46,307 bases of DNA from Guyanagaster necrorhizus (lineage: Eukaryota; Basidiomycota; Agaricomycetes; Agaricales; Physalacriaceae): assembly GCF_019112545.1 (NCBI RefSeq), contig NW_025064894.1, positions 1-46,307 on the forward strand, given 5' to 3'. Positions 11,717 through 23,131 of the stretch are shown here, one piece after another (within the stretch, counting starts at the first letter, position 1; each line of letters begins with the position of its first letter). A model generated the notes under the pieces. It saw only the letters and a list, made by a program, of their open reading frames with translations. It was not told the DNA's origin and did not search any database. The position numbers and the translations under genes are program-made.

Positions 11717-13492
11717 TCATATGTCTTTCCTCATGTGTTTCTTCTTTAGACAGTTCTGCAACAAGTGTTTCTTTTTTCTGCAGTTAAAGCATTTGCCTTT
11801 CTTCTTCATTTGATTGATGTCTATTGGCTTTCTGGCCTTGGTGTAGGTCATCCTGGTCCTGGTCTTCTGCATGGTATATAAGAGGGTAGAGGTATTAGAC
11901 TTCAAAGAGGTGAATGATTTATCAGTCTTAGCTTGATTTGGACAGTTTGGCTTGTAGTCATTCTGCTGATAAGCATTTGCTGCCTTCTGCCACTGTTGCT
12001 CCTTGTTTATCACTGTAATGCATTTCTTTCACTGGATATATCCCTTCAGGATATTAAGATTGATGTCTGAAATGATCTTCAGATAAGAAGGTGAGATTCT
12101 GATCTTCAGGGCCTCCACTATTCACCCTTCTTCATTGCTGTCATCAAGCAGTCTAGCCAACTTAGCCAGTTATTCCAGCTTATCAAAGTATTCACTGGCT
12201 ACCTTGTCACTCATTTATAGTTTCTTTATCTTATTCTTGTGTATCTTCTGCACAGCCAGATTAGTAAACTTGTCTCACACCATCTGTTTAAAAATAGACC
12301 AGAATAGCAGCTAGTGATATCTTCTGATAGTGGAGTAGAAGTTGACACTTTGGAGAGTCCATCAGGTCTTTATTTTATCCTCAAAATATGAGGCAGTAAA
12401 GGTGACTCTATAGATATCTGCTGTTAGATAGGTGGAGTATGCTTCAAAATATTGTTCACAATTGACCAGAAATTGGTCAATATTATTAGAGAGGCTCTTA
12501 AAAGAGTATGGCTTTCATATAAGATCAGGTTTGCACTGGATTAGTGGGGCATTGATGGCTAGAGATCCCATCAGATTTGGATATCCATGAAAGAGTGAGT
12601 GTTTCCATTCCTGAGGTGGTCCAGAAAATAAATAAAGTGAGTGATCATCTATAACTGGACTTCCTCCCAGTCTAGTGCTCTCCTTTCTGGTAATTCATTC
12701 ATTAATAATGGTAAAGCCTAATTTGACAGCTTCAAGATCATCTCCTATGGTCTGTCCACTGGATTTGGCCTGGTCAGCAGAGGGCTGCCTAGTGAGAAGT
12801 CAGCTCTCTATTCCTTGCTATAGATGGTGAATTATATGTGGCTTCTCAGTGGGATGGAGTCATTGTCATAAGATTTGGGTGGAACTGGTTCAAAATGATG
12901 GCACCATATATATAGCTTATTGTAGCTGAATCAGAGGTGAACTTAGCATAGGCTGAAGTTCATACTTTGATCAGTATAGCAGCATCATTGGTATCTTCAG
13001 GTATTCAGAGTATATCTGATTGTATAAATAAATGGCCTGCTCAGTGGCCACATACTGTAAAATTTCAATATGTTCTTCATCATCTGCTCACAAATACTTA
13101 TGATCTAAGAGAGTCATCTCCCAAGTTATATCCTTCTTTATTGTAGCTATCTGATTCTTAAACATTCTTTTAAAGTCATCTTCCTGCTGTATTTCTTCCT
13201 CTTCTGGATCATTGAGGCCAAGAGGGTTGAGTCAAGCAAATATCTGAGGACCCTCAGCTGCTTTCAGAGTCATTGGAGAGTCTCTCAAGTCAACTGGGTC
13301 TGGCCTGAGAAGGAGACTGTCACTGAAGTCAAGAGAATCCTGGGATGACTAGTCATCACTCATCTCATAGTTCTATGGCACATACTGCTGCCTCCTTCAA
13401 TCACTAGTGATAGAGATGGATTCAGTGGACAAACTTATTATCATCAAGGAATAGTCCAGCAATTCTTCCTCTGAAGAGTCATTAGAGAGCAT
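11717..13492 (-). pseudogene. gag remnant of gypsy copy 2 (main part)
   Basis: The zinc knuckle is in the open piece 12,013-11,717 (CFNCRKKKHLLQNC: the glycine before histidine is replaced by lysine). Upstream, towards 13,480, are the ILQYVATEQ block (ILQYVATEY in the young copy), a PPQEWKHS block and the gag start: the ATG at 13,492 reads MLSNDSSEEE, matching the MSLTSPSDDSSE start region of the young copy. Copy 3 inserted exactly at this start codon. Broken by numerous stops. Confidence 0.8.
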
Positions 13493-13949
13493 TGTTAGAC
13501 CTAGATTGCATATGATTAAAACATGTGATAAATAAATGTTGTATCATGTTTATACAGTCATGTCTAAGTCCACTGTTGTGCTTTGTTAATCAGTGTACTT
13601 TCAAGGCTGAAGACAAGTGGCTTGAAAATAAAGTAGTGTGAATAAACTTTAGCTTGAAGCTGAGATTATACCAGCAAAAGCTATCCTACTTATATACAGT
13701 TCATTTGTAGTGATATAAATACTACTACTTATTGTGTCCTTTGTGGTCTTTGTGGTCTTTGTTCTTGAGCATTGTTACTATCTATAAAAGTCTTATTGTA
13801 TGTTGTTGGACAATGCTGTTGCATGAAAAGACAATGACTGACTGGGCTTGTTATAATGACTAAGCCAGTCCCATGGTCTTAAACACTGGTCTAGGCACTC
13901 TGACTAAGCATAAATAGAGATTAATATGAAAGAAGAAAAAATTGTAACA
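13493..13949 (-). repeat. 3' LTR of gypsy copy 3
   Basis: The plus strand reads TGTTAGACC at the left and AATTGTAACA at the right (457 bp). To its right lies the decayed purine tract and end of pol (reverse complement of a GGTCTTAAGGAG-like run), which fixes it as the 3' LTR. To its left lies gag of copy 2, with no primer binding site, so it is not the 5' LTR of copy 2. Confidence 0.9.
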
Positions 13950-13982
13950 TTATCTTCTCCTTAAGACCATTATCCTGATAGC

Positions 13983-16900
13983 TTAATTTAGAGATAGTTT
14001 ATGATCATGTATATTGTCTGCTGTATTTATTTATTTTTCATTGACTCATTAGTTAGATTTGGGGCTATAGTCTTTTCAGCTAACCAAATAGTTGACTGTC
14101 ATAGTCATACTGCCTCTATGCACTCATACTTTGTGGAGGCAGTGGTTGAGGATTTGATCTATTTTATAATGTTTCTCATTATTGATGAGGTCAGATAGAG
14201 GTGGAGGTATGCATTCCTGGTTCAGGAATGTGGGTGCAATGAAAGAGGTAAGGAGAGATTCATTAAATATATCATGGATCTTTCAATTAGAGGAGAAACA
14301 GAGTTTGTAGACAGAATTGCTGACTTTAACAAGGATGGAGAAAGATTCTGTCTGTTTATTGGTGAGCTTCTGTTTCAGGTGTGAGAGATAGAGATTGGTT
14401 GTGTCTAACCAGACTTTATCATTAATATTATAAATGCAGGCTAAGGCATGATGTTTGTCATACTGTTTTTTTATTAAGGTAGCTGCCTTTTTGAGAGTGG
14501 CCTGGATTTTGTCATGAATTTTGGACATGGCAACTGTGAAGTCAGTTGAGGCAGAGGTTGAGATATGAGTATATTTGGTATGAGTGATGTTGGAGTATTG
14601 CTTATAGTTGATGAAGAATGAGGTTTTGCCAGTAGTAGAGTGGACACAATTATTATGTTGAAAGACTGTGAGAGTGAGCCATTCTACTCAATCATCTTGT
14701 CAATAGTTGATGAATATGAATAGTCAGAGGTATTTTTCAATTTTCTGGTTGGCTCTTTCTGTTTGACCATTCATCTGTAAATGATAGGCTGTGAAAGTAT
14801 TTTGTCAGATGTTGAGTAACTGATATAAGTCATTAAGGAATTTTAAGACAAATTATGGTCCTCAATCTGAGATTACAATCTGAGGCATACCATGCTTGGC
14901 ATACACTTCATTGTGAAGTATTTTAGCCCATTCTTCTAATTTTAACTCTATTGAGCATGCAACTAAGATGATCACCTTTGAGAACTAGTCAATAATAACA
15001 AAGATTGCATTATAGCCATTGCAATCTGGTAATCTGATAATCATGTTCACTGAAATGTGGGTTCAGAGTGCCTGAGAAACCTCATTGGGGTGAAGCAGTG
15101 CCACATGTGATTGTGTTGATGACTTGCTTTATTGATCAGTTTTGTAGCCTTTGACATACTGCTTGATGTTTTAACTCAAATTGGGCCATCAGTATTCTCA
15201 GAGTACCAACTTCTTGGTCTTGGCAATGTCTGGATGTCTTATTATCATATGATCATGGCAGATAGTGATAATTTCTCTATGAAGTTGTTGATCTCTGGAG
15301 ATATAGATCTGTCCATCATCTTGTCATTTCACATTCATGATTGAGTGATAGGACCACTCTTTGGTCCCACTTGCTGTTGTCATATGTTGTGCTCTTGATT
15401 TATTCATAAATCTCTTTCTCTATTGGCATTATCATTACCTAAAAGTGTTTAGGACTTAATAATGTCACTCTTTTGTTGTTATTCTCTCTCTGGTTATGAT
15501 CTGCTCATTGACTGAGGAGGTCCACCTTCTTGTTTACTACTCCAGCCTTATAGTGAAGGGTATACTCATACTGGGATAGTTTGGTCACCCAACAGGCTTG
15601 TCATTGATTAAGCTTTTGTGGTTGTCAGAAGTATTGCAGATTCTGATAATCTGTTCAAACTTCGAAAGCTGGAATCATGCTTATCAGATAATGCCACTAT
15701 TTCTCCAGGACAAGCATTATTGCTAATAGCTTCTTGTCATATACCTCATAGTTCTATTCCATAACCATCAAGGCCTTGGAAAGGAAGACTACCAGTTGCC
15801 ACTTCCTATCTTGTTCTTGAGATAGGATGGCTCCAATCACTCATTCACTTGAGTCCACCTCAACTCAGAATTTCTCTTTCTGTGTTAGAATTGCAAGAAT
15901 CACATCTTTGGCAAGTCATTGTTTTAAATCATGGAATACTGCTTGCTGGAAGAGTCCCTAGTTCCAGGACATATTTCTGGTCAGCTGAGTCATTGGGCAT
16001 ACAATCTTGCTGTAATCTCAGATGAATTGTCAATAGAAGTTCATGAATCTCAAAAACAACTGTAGTTTCTTTTTCTTCCTTGGGATTGGCCATTTGATTA
16101 CTCTGGCTACTTTGATGGAATCTATCCAAATACTTCCTTCACTGATAATGACTCTCAAGTACTCCATCTCCTGCACTTCAAATTTGCACTTCTCTGCTTT
16201 GAGAAAGAGCTTATGCTTCCTCATAAGCTCAAGAACCTGTCTGACTAGTCTTTGGTGTTTCATGCAGTTCTTGGACATTATGAGAATGTCATCTGGATAT
16301 ATTGTCATCTTTCCAATAGAGATGAGATCTTTGAAATTGTCATTCATCATCCACCGGAAAGTAGCTGGTGAGTTCATCAATCTAAAGAATATCATCATCA
16401 GTTTAAAAAGTCTGCAATTCATCCAGAATGCTGCCTTCCATTCATCTCCTTCTTTGATTTGCATATTGTTGTATCCTTATCTGACATCCAATTTAGTGTA
16501 GTACTTAGCACCTCACAGCTTATCCATTAGCTTAGAGATTAAAGGAAGAGAATAATAGTTCTTGATCATTATCTTGTTTAACTTCTGATAATCTTGTATG
16601 GGTTAAATTTTGCTATCCTTCTTTTTGACAAAGAAGAATAGTGATGCCATAGAGGACTTTGATGGTCAGATCCATCCACTGGAGAGATTCTCTTTCAGAA
16701 ACTTGTTGAGTTCTTGCTGTTCATGATTACTAAAGAGATAAATCTTGCAATTGAGATTGGTGTTGGCATTGGGGATTAACTCAATCACATGATCCCAGAG
16801 TTTAGAGTTTGGCAGCTTATTAAAACTCTTCTTCTCAAATAAGTCTTAGTAGTCATATGCCTATTCTGAAACCATCTCTTCAAACATCCTCTCCTTCTTT

Positions 16901-17960
16901 TGAGTATTAGCTTTCACTGCTAGATCATTGGCATGATGTATTGCCTGAATATGTAGGGCTTGCTGGACATCTACAGCAAGAATTGTTTCTCTGTCTTCTA
17001 TTTCCTCATCTTACTGATTCTCTAAGTCTTCATTAGGCAATTCAAATGGGATTTTCTGGCATTTGCATTAGATGAAGGTAATTTGTCTGGTTTTCCAATT
17101 GATAAGAGAGTTATGTCTGATTAACCAATCATAGTCAAGAAACACCTCTTTTGTCCCTAGATCAGTGACAGCCAGATCGATTCATTCAGAATGATCTCTA
17201 ATAGTGAGTCATAGCTCAATGTATTTGGTGATTAAGCTGGCTTAGTTTTTAGTGTCATCAGCATTATATATGGGAATTGGGGCTGCTGTTGCCTGGATTG
17301 ATAGCTTGTGCTTGTCAATGAAAGCACAATTAATTGAGCTGCCAGTGCAGCTGCTATTAATTAGGGTGGTTACTACATACATTGAATGATTTATGAGGGT
17401 CTCAATTTGAGCCTTTGTCATCAGGTCCCAGCCTAGGGTCTTAGTTCTCCTGATGTATCTCCTTGGACCATAGCCATTCTAGTGCTTGACATTGTTCTGC
17501 ATTTCTCATGCTCTTGACCATCTTGTCTATCACTTCTTCAGTCTGAGTCTTGTGTATTCAATTCTTGAGTCCTGCTTTGGCTTCTTCTTCCAATTTGGTG
17601 TCTCTGATAGCTCTCCAAGTCTATTCAGTATCAAATGGCTTGAGCCATCTAGCAGGGTCCTCTCTCTCTATTTGGCCTATAGGCATTTGAGTTCTAGGTT
17701 TTAGTGATTCATGTGGAGTGTGTTTAGTAGTAGAGAAGCAGAGTATATTTAAATATGCTTTTAACTTAGACATAGGAGTATCTATAGAAATACTATTAGT
17801 CTATTCCATGGCTACTTGTAACATACTGTTCTATTTTCCAGCCAACCCAGTGGAATTGCTTACTGGTTGGCTCTGTCTTTTATCTCTTCAATCTTTGTTT
17901 TCATGCCAAGCTCCTCAGCTTCCTTTTGCAGCTCAGCAATCTGTGCCCAGATATCTTCAT
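13983..17960 (-). pseudogene. pol remnant of gypsy copy 3
   Basis: Read leftwards from about 17,960: pol leader and protease, RT (main open piece 16,464-16,030 with NSPATFRWMMND and a YPDDILIMS catalytic block, so the usual leucine of YLDD is proline), RNase H, integrase, and the integrase tail (open piece 14,528-14,283: KVWLDTTNLYLSHLKQKL). The stop TAA is at 13,985-13,983. The order and motifs equal those of the young copy. Stops and frameshifts are frequent, and the CpG sites have decayed to TpG or CpA. Confidence 0.87.
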
Positions 17961-19901
17961 AGATCCATTTCTTCTTCAGACAGTCTCATGACATGTGGCC
18001 CTTCTGACCACAATTGAAGCACTTGCCCTCTCTTTTTGACTGATCAACATCTATCAGCTTCTCACTTTTGGTATATATTGTCTCTATTCCTGTCTTCTGC
18101 ATTCCATAGAAAGACATGCTAGTTGTCAGCAATATGTTGGTCTTGCTTATGCTGGCTTGGTTGCCAGGCTTGGAATTCATAGGCTGAGTCAGTTTATAGT
18201 ATTCTTGCAGATTGGATTGTTCTGCTTTCTGTCACTGCTGTTCTTTGTACATCTCAATGATACATTTCTTTCATGCATCATAGCCTTTCAGGATATTCAT
18301 TCTGATATCTGAGATCATTTTGATGTAGGATGATGGAGCACTCCACTTGAGAGCCTTGACTATTCTGCTGTTATTGTCAATATTATCTCATATTCCAGCA
18401 AGCTTTGTGAGTCATTCTAATTCATCAAAGTATTCAATGGCCAACTTGTCACCTATTTTATACTCCTTAACCTTTGATTTGTGCACTTTTTGCACTGCAG
18501 GGTCAATGAACTTGTCATTCAGCATCTGTTTAAAGATGGACTAGGATGGCAGTCAATGATGCTGTCTGGTTGTTGAATAGAAATTTAGAGAGATCAAAAT
18601 CCATCACATTTTTGCTTTACCTTCAAGATATGAGAAGGCAAAAGCTACTCAATTCATGTTAATGCTGAGAAAGGCTGCATATACTTTGAAATACTGTTTG
18701 CAGTCAATGAGAAACTAGTCAATGTCATCTGAAGTGCCTTTGAAAGGTTGGAGTTTCCTAAGAAGATTAAGGCAGCATTGTAAAATAGCAGCATTTTCAG
18801 GTAGCACTCTCATCAGATTGGGCCACTGATCAAAGGGGGTGCATCTCCATTCAGTTGGCAGGCCAGGGAATGAGTGAAGAGACCTATCATCAGCAACAGG
18901 ACTCCCTGCAGAGGTAGCTTCTTTTCATATAATAACTCTATTTCACATAGTGAATCCTAATCAGATGGCCTTCAGGTCATCCTTGACTGGTTCTTTGCTG
19001 CTTCCTTCAGCCTCATCTTGTGGTGGCTGTCCACTGAGGAGTCAGCTATCCTTGCTAGTCTAGAGATTTCAAAATCTGGCAGTCTGAGTGACTGGCTGCA
19101 GTCAGGATCTAGATAGCTGAGTTGCCAAGAATTGGATTGATAGCATAGTATAAGAGTATTGGCTTTGATAAGTTCAAATTGATAGAACCATGTAGATGGC
19201 TTGTCTCAAGATAGTGGTCAGTGTTCATAGCATGGGTTGAATGTCAAAATTAGACTTGTATATTAGCAAGTTGCCAAGTTGATCCTCTGGATGCCTCCTA
19301 TTATAGATAGTAATTGCATGTTTAGTAGCAAAATATTGTAAAATATCCTGCTGTTCAAAGTCATCTGCATAAATATACTTTTGTCCCATGTGCAATGCTA
19401 GCCATTAGCATCTCACCACAAGAATGTTACTCCTTCCTCATACAACTCCTAGTATTTCTTCTCTCTGGCCTTCTGTATTTTTTTCTCTAGTGCTTCTTTG
19501 TTTATATCATTCTTTACATATTTTATAAAATCTTTCAGCCTATAAAGGCCTTCCTCATCATCTGACTCATCCTTGTCACTCCTCTTGCCCTCACTATTCT
19601 CAATGAAGAAGCTCTCAGGCTGGTCATAAATGGATTGGGCAAAGGCATTGACAGTGGCTGGCAAACTGGTTATTGATTTGGGTACTGAGTCTGGCTTTAT
19701 TGCTGGTGGGTTAAGAAGAAGACTGGTTGATAGGTCAGCCAACACTGACCTCAACATCTCCTTAATAGCTGCTACATGCTCTGTGTTCCTCAAATTCTCT
19801 ATGATAGATGCAGAAGTTTCTGTAGTATCAAGGATTGAGAAAGAGCACTGCAACTCTTCTGCTCAGGAATTATCTGAGGCTGTGGTCAGAGATGTGAGCA
19901 T
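17960..19901 (-). pseudogene. gag remnant of gypsy copy 3
   Basis: A start codon aligned with the gag start of copy 2 is the ATG at 19,901 (MLTSLTTASDNS, then a TGA). The open piece 19,853-19,449 carries TETSASI, identical to the young gag. The zinc knuckle lies at about 18,028-17,990 (CFNCGQKGHMS, with the last cysteine lost to a stop region). A capsid-type gag domain lies between. It is non-coding now because of many stops. Confidence 0.8.
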
Positions 19902-20871
19902 TTCTGGGGACTCAAAGTCTATAGGCATCAAGTATAGAGTTGGCATAGGAAGGAATGGTATCAGTATCAGTGATACTGGAAGTTTTAGAATGAGACAGAT
20001 ATATGACAAATTAGGCAGCCTCACTGGTGATGATAGCCTCAGCTGACTCTGTCTATAGGTTGGTTTCACTTCTTGCAGGGATGCTGGATTCTCTGAAGAG
20101 GGAGTCTAAGGTTCTATGGCTGTACTATACTGAAGAGCTAGATTCTCAGATGGTAGCCTCTTGATGGTGTTGTTCTCATTGCCACTGTTCATTGTATCTT
20201 TCTTTTTCATATCAAGCAAAAGCTCAATTGGCCACTTTTGACATGGTGGTGGCAGAGATATTGCTGGTCTGTCTGTTTGTGTTAAAATTTCAGAGACCTC
20301 CTCTCAGGAAGAGCTGGGCACAAAGCCTTTCACTCTCATCAATCTCAGCTATAAGTCTGTCTCTTTATGGCTTGCATGGCTCTTTATCATTTGACCAGAG
20401 ATCAGTTATTCTATAGCTACCATAGTTGGTGTGGACTGACAAGATGGGACTTCCAGCTGGTGTGGCATAAAGTGAGTCATATTCTGAGTCCAACAAAACA
20501 CTTTGGAGTCTTAAAGCCACTCTAGAGACATCAAGGGAGTCTCTAGTGTGATCTCCAATGCCAGGCTTTCTTAGAGTGGTAGAAGAGTCAGAAGATGGTG
20601 GGTCATCAAAGAAGTTCTCAGAGAGGTCCTCATCCTCATGATTAGAAATGAAGAGCAGGACCCACAGGTTTCTGCATCCAGTGAGGCAATGGTTTCTGTT
20701 TTGGCTATTTGTTCTTTGAGGCTGAGAAGAGTACTCATGTCTTTCTTCTTTTTGAACATCCCCTAAATATGAGCTGCTAAACTCAGCTTCAGATAGAGGT
20801 CCATGTGAGAGCTGAAAAGAGACTCTGGCAGAGGTAGAGATGTCATAGAAGGAAAGGTCTGAGGTAATATT

Positions 20872-21054
20872 TCACAGAATTTGTTGGACCTGTTGGAACA
20901 TCTGATAGTGCCTGACTATCCAAGCTGTAACTGATTGACATCTATAGCAAAGTTGGATAATAGCCAATAAGCCTAGAAGTGTTCTTATGATAGAAGCTAA
21001 TAGCTTAAAAAAGTCATTGGTTAGATCAAGAGTAGTAATTTGTGCAGGTGGCAT
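20872..21054 (-). CDS. Leader ORF of gypsy copy 3: 60-aa hydrophobic peptide
   Basis: A complete 60-codon frame lies between the primer-binding-like site and gag, starting with ATG at 21,054. Its centre (DFFKLLASIIRTLLGLLAII) is a hydrophobic, membrane-helix-like segment, followed by a polar stretch and AWIVRHYQMFQQ. The young copy (39,086-39,250) has DFFELIASIIRTLLSLLAII and TWIVRHYQAFQQ at the same place, and copy 2 has DFFKLLSTIISTLLRLFIIV. The function is unknown. The ORF survives intact in an element whose other frames are broken. After its TGA (aligned with CGA in the young copy) the same frame stays open for about 168 further codons, so it may be the start of a longer protein. Confidence 0.55.
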   Translation of the reverse strand: MPPAQITTLDLTNDFFKLLASIIRTLLGLLAIIQLCYRCQSVTAWIVRHYQMFQQVQQIL

Positions 21055-21113
21055 TCAGTTTCCTTTATGCTTATTGTGTATAAGAAAAGAGAAGCAGGAA
21101 GCTTTGAGCTAAT

Positions 21114-21574
21114 TGTTAGATCTAGATTGCATGTGATCAAAACACATGATAAATAGATGCTGTATGATGTTTGTACAGTCATACTTAAGTCCACTGTTGT
21201 GCTTTGTTGACCAGTGTGCTTTCAAGGCTGAAGACAAGTGGCTTGAAAATGAAGTAGTGTGAATAAACTTTAGCTTGAAGCTGGAGTTATACCAGCAAGA
21301 GCTATCCTACTTATATACAGTTTATTCATAGCAATATAAATACTGCTACTTATTGTGTCCTTTGTGTCCTTTGTGGTCTTTGTCCTTGAGCATTGTTACT
21401 GTCTATAAAAGTCTTATTGTGTGTCATTAGGCAATACTGTTGCATTGAAAGACAATGACTGACTGGGCTTGTTGTGATAACTAAGCTAGTCCCACAGTCC
21501 AAAGTGCTGGTCTAAGCACTCTGACTAAGCATAAATAGGGGTTAATATAAAAGAAAGAAGAAAAAATCATAATA
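21114..21574 (-). repeat. 5' LTR of gypsy copy 3
   Basis: The plus strand begins TGTTAGATC and ends ATCATAATA (a decayed TAACA), followed by the AGCAT duplication. Directly to its left is GAGCTAAT, the reverse complement of the ATTAGCTC primer-binding-like site shared with the young copy. The reverse complement contains AGCTTCAAGCTAA, the counterpart of the presumed transcript start in the young LTR. Confidence 0.9.
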
Positions 21575-22669
21575 AGCATTATCTATGATTTGCTCTAATC
21601 TGGCTCCTTTTCCTTTAAGTAGAGTTTGGATGATGTCATCAATGTCATATACAGGTTTGGAGGGCTGAATTCTATAGGCAGATAAAGAAGTGTCAGATCT
21701 GAGGCTAGAGGGTGGAATCCTAATGCATCTGGCCCTAAATACAGATCTGGTCTAGTCTGACTCTTGATAGAGCAGTTAGAGGCTCAATCATCTGTCAAGA
21801 CTGAGGTTGGAGGTGAGTCCAGCTTTTTATTCCCATTCTTATTGGATTTCTGCAACTGATTCTTATTGCTCTGCTTTGATTTGTTCTCTGGATTTATTGG
21901 TACTGGCAAAGTCTGTCTGCTAGAGATTAAGCTGGTATTATTCTATGACTTTGAGGATATGCTGGTGGACCTGGTCACTGCTGAGATCCACATCTCATGA
22001 GAGCCAAGAGTCAAAGACTTTGGTGTCTCTAGCTGTCTCAAGCTGTCTTAAGGAATTCATAGTTTATATGAGAGATTGTAGCCAGTTTGAAGGAAAGACT
22101 AATGAGGTTTTCATTATGGCTTTCAGTTTTGGGTTTAATGAGAGCAACAAGAGTGTCAAAAGAGGGTGAGGCATTGAAGAAGTCACTGAAGAGGTTACTG
22201 ATAAGTTCAGCTGAGACTGGAGAGAAGTGTGTCAGGATCTGATTGAAGTGGCACTAGCTCTGCTCCACTGAGAGGCTGTCTCTTCAGACTGCCACTGGCA
22301 GGTATTGAGGGATGGTTTTGATCTTCAGAATGAATTTCAGAAATATGAGATCTTCTGGTATAGGCTCTTGTAGAGGCTTGTCAGAGTCTCAGTCAGGTTC
22401 AAAAGGGAGGTTATAGAAGAGAAGGATGGAGGAGACATTTCAGTAGACTCAATAAGTGATTCTGAAGAATTGATAGTATCAGACTACCCATGCAATAACA
22501 GACTGATTTTTTTGACAGAGATAGACAATAATGAAGAGCCTGAGCAGGGTGCTAATGATAGTGCTCAAAAGCTTAAAAAAGTCTGCAGTGATATTGGTGA
22601 TAGATGACATTTAGTTTTCTTCACTGCTAGTATGTATAAGGAAAGGAAAATAAGAAGCTTTGAGCTAAT
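21575..22669 (-). pseudogene. Leader and pre-gag region of gypsy copy 2
   Basis: This stretch links the 5' LTR of copy 2 to the gag start cut by copy 3. It holds the leader peptide frame (ATG at 22,610) and then a mostly open frame ending DIDDIIQTLLKGK and IIDNAL at the junction. In the rejoined target this frame ends in a TAA that overlaps the gag ATG with gag in the +1 frame, the same frame relation as between the upstream ORF and gag in the young copy. Apart from the leader peptide, similarity to the young copy is weak here. Confidence 0.45.
22479..22610 (-). CDS. Leader ORF of gypsy copy 2 (43 codons)
   Basis: It starts at ATG 22,610 and ends at TGA 22,481-22,479. The product begins MSSITNITADFFKLL, continues with the hydrophobic segment STIISTLLRLFIIVYLC and ends QSVIAWVV. 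It aligns with the leader ORFs of copy 3 and the young copy; the TGA falls where both of those have arginine (VVR-like), again a CGA-to-TGA-type change. Position, hydrophobic core and the QSxxxW motif are all conserved. Confidence 0.5.
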   Translation of the reverse strand: MSSITNITADFFKLLSTIISTLLRLFIIVYLCQKNQSVIAWVV

Positions 22670-23131
22670 TGTTAAGCTCAAGTTGCATGTGATCTGAGCA
22701 TATGATAAATAAGTACTGTATTGAGTTCATACAGTTATGCTTGAGTTCACTATGTGTGCTATTTAGGCAAAGTGTTTCAAGGCCAAAGACAAGTTGGCTT
22801 GAGAGTAGATAGTATAAAATAAACTTTGGCTCAAAGCTGGATATGTACAGTAAGAGCTATGCTACTTATATACTGCTACATTTGAAGTTAATTATAGTTC
22901 TACTAATTGTGCATTTCTGTGCTATGGTGTTTATTGTCTCTGATCATCAGTATAAGCATAATACAGTATTGTCTGTTGTCAAGACATCTATTATTACTTG
23001 CAGGATGATAATATGAGTATGGTTGCATAAGTATGTTCCATACTCATTGTAAGTGCCTAAGATCAAATAAGTGCCCTGACTAATTAAAATAGGAGCTGGC
23101 AAAAAGGAATAAAAGTGAAAAAATTATAACA
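22670..23131 (-). repeat. 5' LTR of gypsy copy 2
   Basis: The plus strand begins TGTTAAGCTC and ends AATTATAACA (462 bp). The GAGCTAAT primer-site sequence adjoins on the left. On the right it borders Ty1/copia reverse transcriptase sequence, so copy 2 landed inside that older element. The five bases TAGGT at 23,132 should be the target duplication; the partner lies outside the window. Confidence 0.88.

Larger units (their letters stand above)
13493..21574 (-). mobile_element. Full-length degenerate Ty3/gypsy copy 3 (minus) with both LTRs
   Basis: About 8.1 kb, delimited by two LTRs of about 460 bp and a perfect 5-bp target duplication AGCAT (13,488-13,492 and 21,575-21,579). It inserted in the same orientation into gag of copy 2, its own relative. 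Order on the minus strand: 5' LTR, primer-binding-like site, leader ORF, gag, pol, purine tract, 3' LTR. The two LTRs differ at many sites, and almost all the differences I can see are C/T or G/A transitions. All large frames are broken. Confidence 0.9.
10836..23131 (-). mobile_element. Degenerate Ty3/gypsy copy 2 (minus), interrupted by copies 1 and 3
   Basis: The right end is its 5' LTR (22,670-23,131), followed leftwards by a primer-binding-like site, the leader ORF, the start of gag (to 21,575), copy 3 as an insert, then the rest of gag and protease (13,492-10,836). The left edge is cut by copy 1 in the protease/RT linker, matching young-element position about 43,120. It lies inside a Ty1/copia reverse transcriptase. 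It is CpG-poor throughout, with scattered stops. Confidence 0.85.

Noticed and set aside
13735..13790. Short CTTTGTGGT tandem repeat as a satellite or CRISPR-like array
   Set aside because: Only two to three units inside an LTR; the other LTR of the same element has a variant number, so it is ordinary LTR microvariation.
13493..13949. LTR shared by two tandem elements
   Set aside because: The AGCAT duplications at 13,488 and 21,575, and the lack of a primer site to its left, show that copy 3 is nested in gag of copy 2, not in tandem with it.
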